The translations under genes were made by a program, and so were the position numbers. From contig JAGWXI010000001.1 in the NCBI GenBank assembly GCA_018969975.1, forward strand, positions 22,918 to 86,917: 64,000 nt of DNA. Direction: 5' to 3'. How positions within the stretch are numbered: the first letter of the stretch is position 1; each line of letters begins with the position of its first letter. The notes below the pieces were generated by a model, which was not told the DNA's origin, did not search any database, and saw only the letters and a program-made list of their open reading frames with translations. Shown in pieces: positions 9,773 to 19,722 of this stretch. Source of the DNA: Burkholderiales bacterium (GTDB lineage: Bacteria > Pseudomonadota > Gammaproteobacteria > Burkholderiales > Burkholderiaceae_C).

Positions 9773-10162
9773 ATGAGTGAAAACACCGAAAACACTGAGG
9801 CCCAAGCCCAAGAAGTCCAAGAAGTACCAGGGTCAGCTGAAGCTGTAGAGCCCCAAGAAGAGCGTGAGCCAACGCTCGAGGACTTCAAACCAACCATGCC
9901 CGGCAACATCAACCCTGAGGTGTTGCAAAACATAGTGGTGAATTTGTCCATCGAAGTCGGTCGTGCGGAAATCAAAATCAAAGATCTGATGCGTCTGACG
10001 CAAGGCAGTGTGGTCGAACTCGACCGGATTGCGGGCGAGCCTCTGGACTTGCTAGTGAACAACTCGGTTGTCGCGCAAGGCGAAATTGTTTTGGTCAACG
10101 ACCGCTATGGTGTTCGTTTGACCCGCGTTGTGCCTTCATCTGAGCGCTTAAAACTGGTCTAA
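9773..10162 (+). CDS. fliN: Flagellar motor switch protein FliN
   Basis: C-terminal SpoA domain (LSIEVGRAEIKIKDLMRLTQGSVVELDRIAGEPLDLLVNNSVVAQGEIVLVNDRYGVRLTRVV). Confidence 0.96.
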   Translation: MSENTENTEAQAQEVQEVPGSAEAVEPQEEREPTLEDFKPTMPGNINPEVLQNIVVNLSIEVGRAEIKIKDLMRLTQGSVVELDRIAGEPLDLLVNNSVVAQGEIVLVNDRYGVRLTRVVPSSERLKLV

Positions 10163-10217
10163 GACTTACACCTCAACAGTTTGCTATTGCAGACAAATTT
10201 AGCAGTAGGACTATGCG

Positions 10218-10682
10218 ATGACTGTAGATCTGGTTGATCGTCATGCAATTGCAAATTTGCGCAAGATGTGCAAATTGGAGCGTTCCCGACTAGCCCGCCT
10301 GGCTGATTTAAGTGTGCAACAAATCACCCAACTCGAAGAGGGTGGCATCAGTGCATTTGCTTCAGTGGAGTCCAAAATCCAAGCCGCTCTCAAAGTGGCT
10401 TCTATCATGAGTGGTGTGCAAGATAACGGCTTGCCAGTCGCGAATGTATTCCACAACAGCAGGGCTAAAGCCTCGCAAATGGGATTGGCAGTTACCTACC
10501 ACCCACCACGCGGAAAACCTACCAAGCCCAAATACCCAGACTCACCCGAGTTCTACAAAATGTTGCTGATATTTTTAGTTTTGGCTTTTTTGCTGGTGGC
10601 AGTGGCTATGCCATTGCTTTTCGCCATTCCAAGCCAAAGCCATTTAGACCCAACAGTAACGGTTCGCCCTATCAATAACTAG
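10218..10682 (+). CDS. Small HTH (XRE/RodZ-like) protein with C-terminal transmembrane segment
   Basis: 154 aa; N-terminal HTH-like LRKMCKLERSRLARLADLSVQQITQLEEG, C-terminal TM MLLIFLVLAFLLVAVAMPLLFAI; position normally held by fliO. Confidence 0.7.
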   Translation: MTVDLVDRHAIANLRKMCKLERSRLARLADLSVQQITQLEEGGISAFASVESKIQAALKVASIMSGVQDNGLPVANVFHNSRAKASQMGLAVTYHPPRGKPTKPKYPDSPEFYKMLLIFLVLAFLLVAVAMPLLFAIPSQSHLDPTVTVRPINN

Positions 10683-11875
10683 TTAGCGCTGATTTTTCGG
10701 CCATTCAAGGGCTGCACAGGACGGGCATTTTTCTTGAAAGGAAAATCCGCCACTTGCTTTTTGCCGATGTCCATGGTGGTCTTCAAAATATAGAAGTTCA
10801 CACCCTCGGTGCAAGGTGGTGTAGTCAGTGAGCCTTCGTAGCTATAGTGCGTGAGGGCAGCAGGTACTAGCACTGCGGGGTTGAATTTCACGCCTTCGAC
10901 CACTACTTCAGGCCCCTCTGCTTTGGGTGCTTTGTCCCAAATAGTTTTAAGGGCGTCGTTGTCTTTGCCTTCGTTGAGCAAAACACCGAGCACAGCCAAT
11001 TTGCCTTCAGCACTTTTATGGACAAAGTGCGCCACCATGGCCATAGGTTTTCCATCGATTTGCTCTTCGCTAGGGCGATGGAAATGGAATTGCAAGAGGT
11101 TGTAGACGTCTTTATTGACCTTCAAGGTGCTACCAGGTTCGACGTTTACTTGAATAGTGTGGCCATTATTCAAAATTTTGAGAGGGCCTTCTTTGTAAGC
11201 AACGGCCAACACGTCTTTGGATTTTTCAAACGGCCCTGCAATATTGAGTGGCGCTTGCTTGGTACCTTTGCCGCAAGTAGGAAACTCATTACCCCACTTA
11301 TCGGGGCCCATTTCGCCCACATAGTCCCAATGCGCAGCATGGGCTTTTTTACCGTGGCCCTTATCGCTCTCTATGACGCAATCTGCCAATACTTTGACTT
11401 TTTGACCAGCAGCAGCGAGCGCATTTTGGGCAGCACAAATGGATTTCAGACGCGATGTCCACTCAGCCATTTCGAGGGCTTTTTCAAACGCGCTGATAGT
11501 GTCCGGATCGTCAGCACCTTTGGTCAACATGCGTAAAGCGCCCAATCCTAGTTGGCGTTCGCTGATGGTGGGGCCTTTTTGTGCTTTGATAAATGCCTCG
11601 TAGTCTTGCAAGACGACGCCATTGGAGAAAGCATCTTTCATTGCAGCCATTTGTTTGGCTGCGGGCTCGTATTGGGCTACTTTTTCTTGCGCTTCTTTGA
11701 GTTCGTGCTCTAGTTTTTCTAACTCGTGTTGGGCTTCTTCCATGCCTTCGCTGGCTTCGGTCAGTTCGCCTATGACATGGCGCTTGCCGGAATAACTCCA
11801 ATAGGCCAGCGCAATTGCACCAGCTAAGAGTAAGCCCATGAGAATTTCAAGTATCAGACGTAAGTGTTTTTTCAT
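10679..11875 (-). CDS. Alpha-type carbonic anhydrase with N-terminal TM anchor and coiled coil
   Basis: HWDYVGEMGP..., zinc-ligand segment LLQFHFHRPSEEQIDGKPMAMVAHFVH, SLTTPPCTEGVNFYIL; N-terminal TM followed by heptad-like EELEKLEHELKEAQEKV. Confidence 0.9.
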   Translation of the reverse strand: MKKHLRLILEILMGLLLAGAIALAYWSYSGKRHVIGELTEASEGMEEAQHELEKLEHELKEAQEKVAQYEPAAKQMAAMKDAFSNGVVLQDYEAFIKAQKGPTISERQLGLGALRMLTKGADDPDTISAFEKALEMAEWTSRLKSICAAQNALAAAGQKVKVLADCVIESDKGHGKKAHAAHWDYVGEMGPDKWGNEFPTCGKGTKQAPLNIAGPFEKSKDVLAVAYKEGPLKILNNGHTIQVNVEPGSTLKVNKDVYNLLQFHFHRPSEEQIDGKPMAMVAHFVHKSAEGKLAVLGVLLNEGKDNDALKTIWDKAPKAEGPEVVVEGVKFNPAVLVPAALTHYSYEGSLTTPPCTEGVNFYILKTTMDIGKKQVADFPFKKNARPVQPLNGRKISAN

Positions 11876-12008
11876 AGCCGTTCACTGTGATGGTTTGCGT
11901 ACCTATCGGCACTGGGGTGGTTAACCTTTAGCGCCTACAATGTTAACTCTTCAACAGCCTCTGGATCTAAGCCATGAATCGCTGGACACCACACGGGAGA
12001 TTTCCCGT

Positions 12009-13355
12009 ATGAGCCCCAAAGTATTTATTAAAACCTTCGGTTGCCAAATGAACGAGTACGACTCGGACAAGATGGCAGACCTCTTGGGCCACACACAGGG
12101 CTATGAAAAAACCAGCAATGTTGACGAAGCCGATTTGATCGTCTTCAACACGTGTTCTGTTCGCGAGAGAGCACAAGAGAAAGTTTTCTCCGACTTGGGC
12201 CGTGTCCGTCACCTCAAAGCCAAAGGGGTGCAAATTGCCGTTGGAGGTTGCGTGGCGAGCCAAGAGGGTGAGGCCATCATTGCCCGCGCACCATTTGTTG
12301 ACGTAGTGTTTGGCCCACAAACCTTGCATCGTTTGCCTGAGTTGCTAGACCAACGCAAATTACGCAAACGCCCACAAGTCGATATCCGTTTTCCTGAAAT
12401 CGAAAAATTCGACCACTTGCCGCCTGCACGTGTCGAAGGCGCCAGCGCGTTCGTGAGCATCATGGAAGGTTGTAGCAAATACTGTAGTTATTGCGTGGTG
12501 CCCTATACCCGTGGCGAAGAATTCAGCCGTCCATTGGACGATGTCTTGAACGAAGTCAATGCTTTGGCCAACCAAGGCGTGAAAGAAGTCACACTTTTGG
12601 GACAAAACGTGAACGCTTACCGCGGCGTGATGGGAAACACTGCAGACATTGCCGACTTCGCCTTGCTGATTGAATTGGTGGCCGACATTGCTGGCATTGA
12701 GCGCATCCGCTACACCACTAGCCACCCTAACGAATTCACCCAGCGCTTGATTGATGTGTACGCCAAAGTGCCCAAGTTGGTCAGCCACTTGCATTTACCG
12801 GTGCAACACGGAAGCGACCGCATTTTGATGGCGATGAAGCGCGGCTACACCGCCATGGAATACAAAAGTACCGTGAAAAAACTGCGCGCCATTCGCCCTG
12901 ACATGGCGATGAGTTCAGATTTCATTGTGGGCTTTCCAGGTGAGACCGAAGAAGACCACCAAAAATTGATCAAGCTGATGCACGACATCTACTTTGACAA
13001 TTCGTTTAGTTTTATCTTCAGTCCTCGCCCCGGCACACCAGCTGCCAATTTGCACGACGACACGCCCCATGCTGTGAAATTGCGCCGTTTGCAAGAGGTG
13101 CAAAAAATCATAGATGACAACATGCGTGCGATCAATGTAGAACGCGTGGGCACTGTGCAAAAGATTTTGGTCGACGGTATTTCACGCAAGGATGCCAACG
13201 AACTTCGTGGCCGCACCGAATGCAATCGGGTGGTGAATTTCCAAGCGGGCCCGCTGTCAGAGCGCTTGATGCACCAGCTGATTGATGTGCGTATTACTGA
13301 GGCTAATCCGCACTCGTTGCGCGGTGAGGTGGTGTTGTCGGAGAGCGTGGTTTAG
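12009..13355 (+). CDS. miaB: tRNA-2-methylthio-N6-dimethylallyladenosine synthase MiaB
   Basis: [22 protein letters not shown]; radical [11 protein letters not shown] motif. Long ORF opens at 11940, conserved start at 12009. Confidence 0.96.
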   Translation: MSPKVFIKTFGCQMNEYDSDKMADLLGHTQGYEKTSNVDEADLIVFNTCSVRERAQEKVFSDLGRVRHLKAKGVQIAVGGCVASQEGEAIIARAPFVDVVFGPQTLHRLPELLDQRKLRKRPQVDIRFPEIEKFDHLPPARVEGASAFVSIMEGCSKYCSYCVVPYTRGEEFSRPLDDVLNEVNALANQGVKEVTLLGQNVNAYRGVMGNTADIADFALLIELVADIAGIERIRYTTSHPNEFTQRLIDVYAKVPKLVSHLHLPVQHGSDRILMAMKRGYTAMEYKSTVKKLRAIRPDMAMSSDFIVGFPGETEEDHQKLIKLMHDIYFDNSFSFIFSPRPGTPAANLHDDTPHAVKLRRLQEVQKIIDDNMRAINVERVGTVQKILVDGISRKDANELRGRTECNRVVNFQAGPLSERLMHQLIDVRITEANPHSLRGEVVLSESVV

Positions 13356-14734
13356 CGCATGCCAGGAAAACCACCACCCATGCCCGGCATGCCTTTCATG
13401 CCACCCATGCGCTTCATCATCTTCATCAAGCCGCCACCGCGCATTTTTTTCATCATGTCTTGCATTTGCTCAAACTCTTTGAGCAAACGGTTCACGTCTT
13501 GCACCTGAACACCGGCGCCGGCAGCGATGCGGCGTTTGCGTGTGGCTTTGATGAGTTCGGGTTTGCGCCGCTCTAAGTCGGTCATGCTGTGGATGATGCC
13601 TTGCTTGCGGCCGATGTCTTTCTCAGCCTTGCCCATGTCCACGTCTTTGGCTTTGGCCGCCATCTGGGTTGGCAGTTTGTCCATCAAATTGGACAAGCCG
13701 CCCATGGATCGCATTTGCTGAATTTGCGAGAGAAAGTCGTTCAAGTCAAAGTTGTCGCCGCGTTTGACTTTGTCAGCCAACTTTTGCGCGGCCGCCATAT
13801 CCACGCCCGCAGTGACTTGTTCGACCAAGGCCAGTATGTCGCCCATGCCCAATACGCGCTGCGCGTGGCGATTGGCGTCAAACAATTCCAAGCCGTCCAT
13901 TTTTTCGCTGGTACCCGCGAACTTGATTGGCACACCCGTGATTTGACGCACCGATAGCGCAGCGCCACCGCGTGAATCGCCATCGAGCTTGGTCAGCACA
14001 ATGCCCGTCAGTGGCAGTGCGTCTTTGAATGCTTTGGCCGTGTTGATCGCGTCTTGGCCTTGCATGGCGTCGACCACAAACAAGGTTTCAACCGGATTCA
14101 ATACCTTGTGCAAGGCTTGGATTTCTTGCATCAAGGCTTCGTCAATGCCTAAGCGGCCTGCGGTATCAACCAACAACACGTCAAAGTAATGCTTGCGCGC
14201 GTAGTCCAGCGCATCTCGCGCAATGTCTTGCGGTTTTTGGTCGGGGCTACTAGGGAACCATTCGGCACCCACTTGTGCGGTAACGGTTTTGAGTTGCTCG
14301 ATCGCAGCAGGACGGTACACGTCGCCGGAGACCGTCAACACTTTCTTTTTACGCTGCTGAATTAACCAACGCGCGAGTTTGGCGGTGGTGGTGGTTTTAC
14401 CAGCGCCTTGCAAACCGGCCATCAAAATCACTGCGGGGGGTTGTGCAGCCAGATTGAGGTCGCTGACCCCGTCGCCCATGGTGGCAGCGAGTTCTTGGTT
14501 GACGATGCCGACCAAAGCTTGGCCCGGTTGCAAAGAACCGATGACTTCTTGGCCCAACGCTTTGTCTTTGACGCGCGCGATGAAGTCACGCACCACAGGC
14601 AATGCCACATCAGCCTCCAGCAAGGCCATGCGTACTTCGCGCAACATGTCAGCGACATTGCTTTCGGTGATACGCGCCTGGCCGCTGATGTGTTTGACGA
14701 GACGGGAGAGTTTGTCGGTGAGGGCTGAAGCCAT
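13352..14734 (-). CDS. ffh: Signal recognition particle protein Ffh (SRP54)
   Basis: [24 protein letters not shown], Met-rich C-terminus ([33 protein letters not shown]). Start assigned to [15 protein letters not shown]. Confidence 0.97.
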   Translation of the reverse strand: MASALTDKLSRLVKHISGQARITESNVADMLREVRMALLEADVALPVVRDFIARVKDKALGQEVIGSLQPGQALVGIVNQELAATMGDGVSDLNLAAQPPAVILMAGLQGAGKTTTTAKLARWLIQQRKKKVLTVSGDVYRPAAIEQLKTVTAQVGAEWFPSSPDQKPQDIARDALDYARKHYFDVLLVDTAGRLGIDEALMQEIQALHKVLNPVETLFVVDAMQGQDAINTAKAFKDALPLTGIVLTKLDGDSRGGAALSVRQITGVPIKFAGTSEKMDGLELFDANRHAQRVLGMGDILALVEQVTAGVDMAAAQKLADKVKRGDNFDLNDFLSQIQQMRSMGGLSNLMDKLPTQMAAKAKDVDMGKAEKDIGRKQGIIHSMTDLERRKPELIKATRKRRIAAGAGVQVQDVNRLLKEFEQMQDMMKKMRGGGLMKMMKRMGGMKGMPGMGGGFPGMR

Positions 14735-14790
14735 AGTTATCCCCGTAGGGGTTTCATGAGATGCGTCGAGCAAAACGCTAAACTTGCCGA

Positions 14791-15603
14791 ATGATTTTAG
14801 CCAGTGACATCTCTCCCAACCTTTGGTTAGGAATCCCCACCGCTTTCTCCTACGCACTCACCGCGTGGATGGGCCCTCGCCTAGGTCCCGGATACGGCCA
14901 CCGCTGGTTAGTGGTTCCTTGGTTGCTCCACGGTTCAGGGTTGGCCTTTGCGTTGTTTGGCTCGCAAGATGGGGTGATACGTTTTGGTTTTGCGCCTGCT
15001 TTGTCCACTACGGTATGGCTGATGCTGACCTTTTATGTGTTGGAGCAGCACTGGTTCCCGCGTCTTAAAACGCGTTGGACTTTGATGGTGTTGGGCGCAT
15101 CCGTAGTTTTGATTGCGGCTGTTTTTCCAGGGGCGCCCATGCCCACCAACGCTTCTCCCTTGCTCCCCCTGCATTGGGCTTTGGGTATTGCGTCTTACGG
15201 TCTTTTTGCTGCTGCCTTGGTGCATGCCACGATCTTGTCGCAAGCGGAAAAAAATATGCGCATGGCTGTAGATGCATCCATCGATGTGCCCATTCTTACT
15301 TTGGAGCGATTGACTTTTCGCTTTGTCGGTGCTGGCTTTGTCTTGCTCAGTGCAACGCTTTTGGCGGGTGGGTTGTTTGGGGATAGTTTGTACGGAGCTA
15401 ATTCAGCTTGGCGCTGGGACCACAAGACAGTTTTCTCGCTCCTGTCTTGGCTCACCTTTGCGGTGCTGCTGATCGGTCGTCAACGCTTTGGCTGGCGAGG
15501 ACGCACTGCTATTCGGTTTTTGTACACGGGTACTGGTTTGTTACTTCTTGGATATGTGGGCTCACGCTTTGTCATGGAAGTGATCTTGGGTCGCACACCA
15601 TGA
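14791..15603 (+). CDS. Cytochrome c assembly (CcsA/YpjD-type) inner membrane protein
   Basis: Multi-TM with LPLHWALGIASYGLFAAALVHA and W-rich region (SAWRWDHKTVFSLLSWLTF). Confidence 0.85.
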   Translation: MILASDISPNLWLGIPTAFSYALTAWMGPRLGPGYGHRWLVVPWLLHGSGLAFALFGSQDGVIRFGFAPALSTTVWLMLTFYVLEQHWFPRLKTRWTLMVLGASVVLIAAVFPGAPMPTNASPLLPLHWALGIASYGLFAAALVHATILSQAEKNMRMAVDASIDVPILTLERLTFRFVGAGFVLLSATLLAGGLFGDSLYGANSAWRWDHKTVFSLLSWLTFAVLLIGRQRFGWRGRTAIRFLYTGTGLLLLGYVGSRFVMEVILGRTP

Positions 15604-15839
15604 AATATCTTGTTTTATTGGCCATTGTCTTTGTCGTGTTTTGGTGGTTCCGTCATTTCCGCAGTGGCACCAATTCTCCCAACCATAAAAAAAATAAAAG
15701 TACCAACACCATGCTGGCTTGTTCCCACTGCGGTTTGCATGTTCCCCAGTCCGAGGTTGTTTTTGGAAAGCGGCTAACAAACGGCAGCCCAACGCCCTAT
15801 TGCAGCCAGCAGCATTTGCAGCACCACGAGGAGCCCTAG
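15600..15839 (+). CDS. Small PP0621-like membrane/zinc-ribbon-type protein
   Basis: MKYLVLLAIVFVVFWWFRHFRS...MLACSHCGLHVPQSEVVFGKRLTNGSPTPYCSQQHLQHHEEP; start overlaps upstream stop (ATGA). Confidence 0.75.
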   Translation: MKYLVLLAIVFVVFWWFRHFRSGTNSPNHKKNKSTNTMLACSHCGLHVPQSEVVFGKRLTNGSPTPYCSQQHLQHHEEP

Positions 15840-16435
15840 TGGGTTTTGGGGACATGCGATGGCAAGACGGTTGGTTTTCGGGCGCTACGCGCTTAGCCTC
15901 ACCCAACTTCAATGCACGCCCGCAAAACGCCCCAATTGACTTGCTTGTCATCCACTCCATCAGTTTGCCACCCGGCGTGTATGGAGGACCTGAAATTCAG
16001 GCGCTTTTTACCAACCAACTCGATTGCGACGCTCACGCCTACTTTGCGCGACTTCGGGATATGCAGGTCTCTTCGCACTTTCTCATCCGCAGAGACGGTG
16101 AGCTTGTGCAGTTTGTCAGCTGCGACAAACGTGCTTGGCATGCAGGGGTTTCGCATTACCGGGGACGCGATAACTGCAATGACGATTCAATTGGTATTGA
16201 GCTCGAGGGCTTGGAAGGCGAAACTTTCGAAAATGCGCAGTACGCAACTCTCTCAGTTTTGTGTACACAACTTGTGAACAAGTATCCGATTGCCCACATT
16301 GCTGGCCATGAAGACATAGCGCCTGGTCGCAAGTTTGATCCTGGGATGGGTTTTGATTGGGACTTACTGAAAGGTAAATTAGAACTTTCAGATACATTTT
16401 TTCCGCATGCCCGCTCCGGTGAAAAAAAAGCCTAA
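15839..16435 (+). CDS. ampD: 1,6-anhydro-N-acetylmuramyl-L-alanine amidase AmpD
   Basis: DLLVIHSISLPPGVYGG...GIELEG...YPIAHIAGHEDIAPGRKFDPGMGFDW. Start GTG 15839 or ATG 15854; the ORF-track N-terminus overlaps the preceding gene out of frame. Confidence 0.92.
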   Translation: MGFGDMRWQDGWFSGATRLASPNFNARPQNAPIDLLVIHSISLPPGVYGGPEIQALFTNQLDCDAHAYFARLRDMQVSSHFLIRRDGELVQFVSCDKRAWHAGVSHYRGRDNCNDDSIGIELEGLEGETFENAQYATLSVLCTQLVNKYPIAHIAGHEDIAPGRKFDPGMGFDWDLLKGKLELSDTFFPHARSGEKKA

Positions 16436-16666
16436 AAATAATTTTTGAACGATTGCCTGTAACCCGAGTAGACACTCTAGGCTGTCAGTGGTGAGCGCAG
16501 GCTCAATTTATAGTGCTTTTGCAGAGCAAATGCCTTTAAAACACTGATGAAACAGCGTTTTTTCTCAAAATGCGTAGCCTCTACAAGGCCTCGCTCGGGA
16601 GTTGTCTCGCAGGAAATTGCTTGGCGGTTTTGTCACGCGCTTGAAATTCCCCGCGTATCCTAGAAA

Positions 16667-16682
16667 ACACTACCCCTAGTGC
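16667..16682. promoter_or_regulatory. NrdR-like box 1 (ACACTACCCCTAGTGC)
   Basis: Palindromic ACACTA....TAGTG resembling the NrdR consensus; 32 bp start-to-start from box 2. Confidence 0.75.
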
Positions 16683-16683
16683 C

Positions 16684-16712
16684 TTGATGGAGTCACAGAC
16701 ACCAGATATAGT
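16684..16712 (+). promoter_or_regulatory. Candidate sigma-70 promoter of nrdAB: TTGATG-N17-TATAGT
   Basis: -35 at 16684-16689, -10 at 16707-16712, 17-nt spacer; -10 lies inside NrdR-like box 2. Confidence 0.55.
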
Positions 16713-16714
16713 GT
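16699..16714. promoter_or_regulatory. NrdR-like box 2 (ACACCAGATATAGTGT)
   Basis: Close match to NrdR consensus acaCwAtATaTwGtgt; phased with box 1. Confidence 0.8.
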
Positions 16715-16803
16715 GGGGGTGCGATGCTTCACTTTCTAAAAGTCAGTCTTTCAAGTTGCAAGCCTCCCGCCCCAACAAATTCAATAACAGGAAGAAATAC
16801 AAC

Positions 16804-19722
16804 ATGCAACTTGTTGAATCCACTACAAAAATTAATCCAACAACTTTCCCTGCTTCAACCCAAAACCGCATCAGCGCCGACACCCCCACTGTGTTGGCCC
16901 ATTACCAAATCATTCGTCGCAACGGTGCAGTTGTTCCTTTTGAGCCCGCCAAGATCGCTGTGGCCATGATGAAGGCGTTTTTGGCGGTGCACGGCACCCA
17001 AGGTGCCGCATCTGCCAGCGTTCGCGAAACAGTCGACCTGCTCACCCAAGGCGTAGTCCGTGCTTTGATGCGCTCACGCCCGGGCGGCGGCACCTTTCAT
17101 ATCGAAGATGTCCAAGACCAAGTTGAACTCGGTTTGATGCGTGGTGGCCATCACGAGATCGCACGAGCCTATGTGCTTTACCGCGAACGCCGTACCCAAG
17201 AGCGGGCCCATAGCAAAGAACAAGCTGCTCCTTCCGTCCCAACAATTCATGTGCTCGAAGACGGTCAGCGCGTTGCGCTAGATCTTCAGCACCTCCAGCG
17301 CTTGATCAACGACGCTTGCGCCGGTTTGGGCGCTGATGTGCAACCCGAACCCATCTTGGCTGAGACCATGCGCAATCTCTACGACGGCGTACCCATGAGC
17401 GAGGTCTACAAGGCCGCCATCTTGGCGTCCCGCACCTTGATCGAAAAAGACCCCGACTACACCTACGCCACGGCCCGCTTGCTGATGCACACCATTGCCA
17501 AAGAAGTGCTGGGCAAAGAAGTCCTGCACTCCGACATGGGCCAGCACTACGCACAGTACTTCCCGCAGTTCATCAAAAAAGGTGTCGACAACGATTTGCT
17601 CGACCCCCAAATGTTGCAGTTTGACTTGCAGCGCTTGGGTTCTGCGCTCAAAGCTGGTCGTGACCTGAAATTTGACTACCTTGGCCTGCAAACCCTGTAC
17701 GACCGCTATTTCTTGCATGTGCGTAAGCAGCGCATCGAATTGCCACAAGCGTTTTTCATGCGCGTCGCGATGGGCTTGGCCCTCAACGAAATTGACCGCG
17801 AAGCCCGCGCGATTGAGTTCTACGAAGTTCTCTCATCGTTTGACTTCATGTCGAGCACACCAACTTTGTTCAACAGCGGCACTTTGCGTTCACAACTCTC
17901 TAGCTGCTACCTCTCTACCGTGCCTGACGACCTAGATGGCATTTATGAGCTGATCAAAGAAAACGCCTTGCTCTCTAAATTCGCTGGCGGTTTAGGCAAC
18001 GACTGGACCCGTGTGCGCGCATTGGGCAGCCACATCAAAGGTACCAATGGCGAATCACAAGGCGTTGTGCCATTCCTGAAAGTCGTCAACGACACGGCTG
18101 TTGCGGTCAACCAAGGCGGCAAGCGCAAGGGCGCGGTCTGCACTTACTTGGAGAGCTGGCACTTAGACGTCGAAGAATTCTTAGAGTTGCGCAAAAACAC
18201 CGGTGACGACCGCCGACGTACCCACGACATGAACACCGCCAACTGGATTCCAGACTTGTTCATGCGTCGCGTGATGGAAAAAGGCGAGTGGACATTGTTC
18301 TCGCCCTCGGATGTTCCCGATTTGCACGACCTCTACGGTGCTGAGTTCGAGAAAGCCTATGTGGCTTACGAAGCCAAAGCCAAGAGCGGCGAAATCAAAC
18401 CTAGCAAAACCGTCCAAGCCACCGACATGTGGCGCAAGATGTTGACCATGTTGTTTGAAACTGGCCACCCATGGATCACTTTCAAAGACCCCTGTAATGT
18501 GCGCTCACCACAACAGCATGTCGGCGTGGTGCACTCATCCAATCTGTGCACAGAAATCACGTTGAACACCAGCGACACCGAAACCGCGGTGTGTAACCTC
18601 GGCTCGGTCAATTTGTCGCAACACCTGATCGAAGGCGACAGTGGCAAAGAGCTTGACCACGACAAACTCAAGCGCACCATCGCTACCGCGATGCGCATGC
18701 TCGACAACGTGATCGACATCAACTACTACGCCGTGAAAAAGGCGCGTGACTCCAATATGCGCCACCGCCCTGTTGGCTTGGGCATCATGTCGTTCCAAGA
18801 CAGTTTGTACGAAATGCGTATTCCCTACGCTTCGCAGGCTGCTGTCGAGTTTGCAGACCGCTCGATGGAAGCCGTTTGCTACTACGCCTACTGGGCATCG
18901 ACTGAACTCGCCAAAGAACGCGGCCAATATGCAAGCTACAAAGGTTCTTTGTGGGACAAAGGTGTTTTGCCATTGGACTCTTTAGACCTTCTTGCAACTG
19001 CGCGCGGTGGTTATTTAGATGTAGACCGCTCCACTACTTTGGACTGGGAATCGTTGCGCCACAAAATCGCCAAAGACGGCATGCGTAATTCCAATTGCGT
19101 GGCGATTGCGCCTACTGCGACGATCTCCAACATCATTGGCGTGGACGCTTCCATCGAACCTTGCTTTGGCAACTTATCGGTCAAGTCCAACTTGTCTGGC
19201 GAATTCACGGTCATCAACAGCTACTTGGTGCGCGACTTGAAACGCCTTGGTTTGTGGGACGACGTGATGGTCATGGACCTCAAACACTTTGACGGTTCAC
19301 TGCGCCCGATCGACCGCGTGCCACAAGAGATCAAAGCCTTGTACGCCACAGCCTTTGAAGTGGAACCCCAATGGCTGGTCGAAGCTGCATCGCGTCGCCA
19401 AAAGTGGATCGACCAAGCGCAATCGCTCAACATCTACATGGCGGGCGCGTCTGGCAAGAAGCTGGACGAGACCTACAAATTGGCTTGGTTACGCGGTTTA
19501 AAAACCACCTACTACCTGCGCACATCTAGCGCGCAACAAGTAGAAAAATCTACCGTGCAAGCAGGCTCACACAACTCTGTGTCATCAGGCTCACCTACTA
19601 GCGGATTGAGTGCGCTCGAAGCTGCTGCGATGGCGGCGCAAGCACAACAGTTGAGCGCGGTGGCCGCAACCGATGTGAAGTTTTGCGGCGTTGACGATCC
19701 AACATGCGAAGCCTGTCAGTAA
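16804..19722 (+). CDS. nrdA: Ribonucleoside-diphosphate reductase class Ia alpha subunit
   Basis: N-terminal ATP-cone (IIRRNGAVVPFEPAKIAVAM...), STPTLFNSGTLRSQLSSCYLS, C-terminal CxxC (DPTCEACQ). ORF opens at 16684, likely start 16804. Confidence 0.96.
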   Translation: MQLVESTTKINPTTFPASTQNRISADTPTVLAHYQIIRRNGAVVPFEPAKIAVAMMKAFLAVHGTQGAASASVRETVDLLTQGVVRALMRSRPGGGTFHIEDVQDQVELGLMRGGHHEIARAYVLYRERRTQERAHSKEQAAPSVPTIHVLEDGQRVALDLQHLQRLINDACAGLGADVQPEPILAETMRNLYDGVPMSEVYKAAILASRTLIEKDPDYTYATARLLMHTIAKEVLGKEVLHSDMGQHYAQYFPQFIKKGVDNDLLDPQMLQFDLQRLGSALKAGRDLKFDYLGLQTLYDRYFLHVRKQRIELPQAFFMRVAMGLALNEIDREARAIEFYEVLSSFDFMSSTPTLFNSGTLRSQLSSCYLSTVPDDLDGIYELIKENALLSKFAGGLGNDWTRVRALGSHIKGTNGESQGVVPFLKVVNDTAVAVNQGGKRKGAVCTYLESWHLDVEEFLELRKNTGDDRRRTHDMNTANWIPDLFMRRVMEKGEWTLFSPSDVPDLHDLYGAEFEKAYVAYEAKAKSGEIKPSKTVQATDMWRKMLTMLFETGHPWITFKDPCNVRSPQQHVGVVHSSNLCTEITLNTSDTETAVCNLGSVNLSQHLIEGDSGKELDHDKLKRTIATAMRMLDNVIDINYYAVKKARDSNMRHRPVGLGIMSFQDSLYEMRIPYASQAAVEFADRSMEAVCYYAYWASTELAKERGQYASYKGSLWDKGVLPLDSLDLLATARGGYLDVDRSTTLDWESLRHKIAKDGMRNSNCVAIAPTATISNIIGVDASIEPCFGNLSVKSNLSGEFTVINSYLVRDLKRLGLWDDVMVMDLKHFDGSLRPIDRVPQEIKALYATAFEVEPQWLVEAASRRQKWIDQAQSLNIYMAGASGKKLDETYKLAWLRGLKTTYYLRTSSAQQVEKSTVQAGSHNSVSSGSPTSGLSALEAAAMAAQAQQLSAVAATDVKFCGVDDPTCEACQ

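Noticed and set aside
15719-15838. 45-aa N-terminal extension of AmpD in the ORF track
   Set aside because: Overlaps the PP0621-like gene out of frame; conserved AmpD sequence begins near MRWQDGW.
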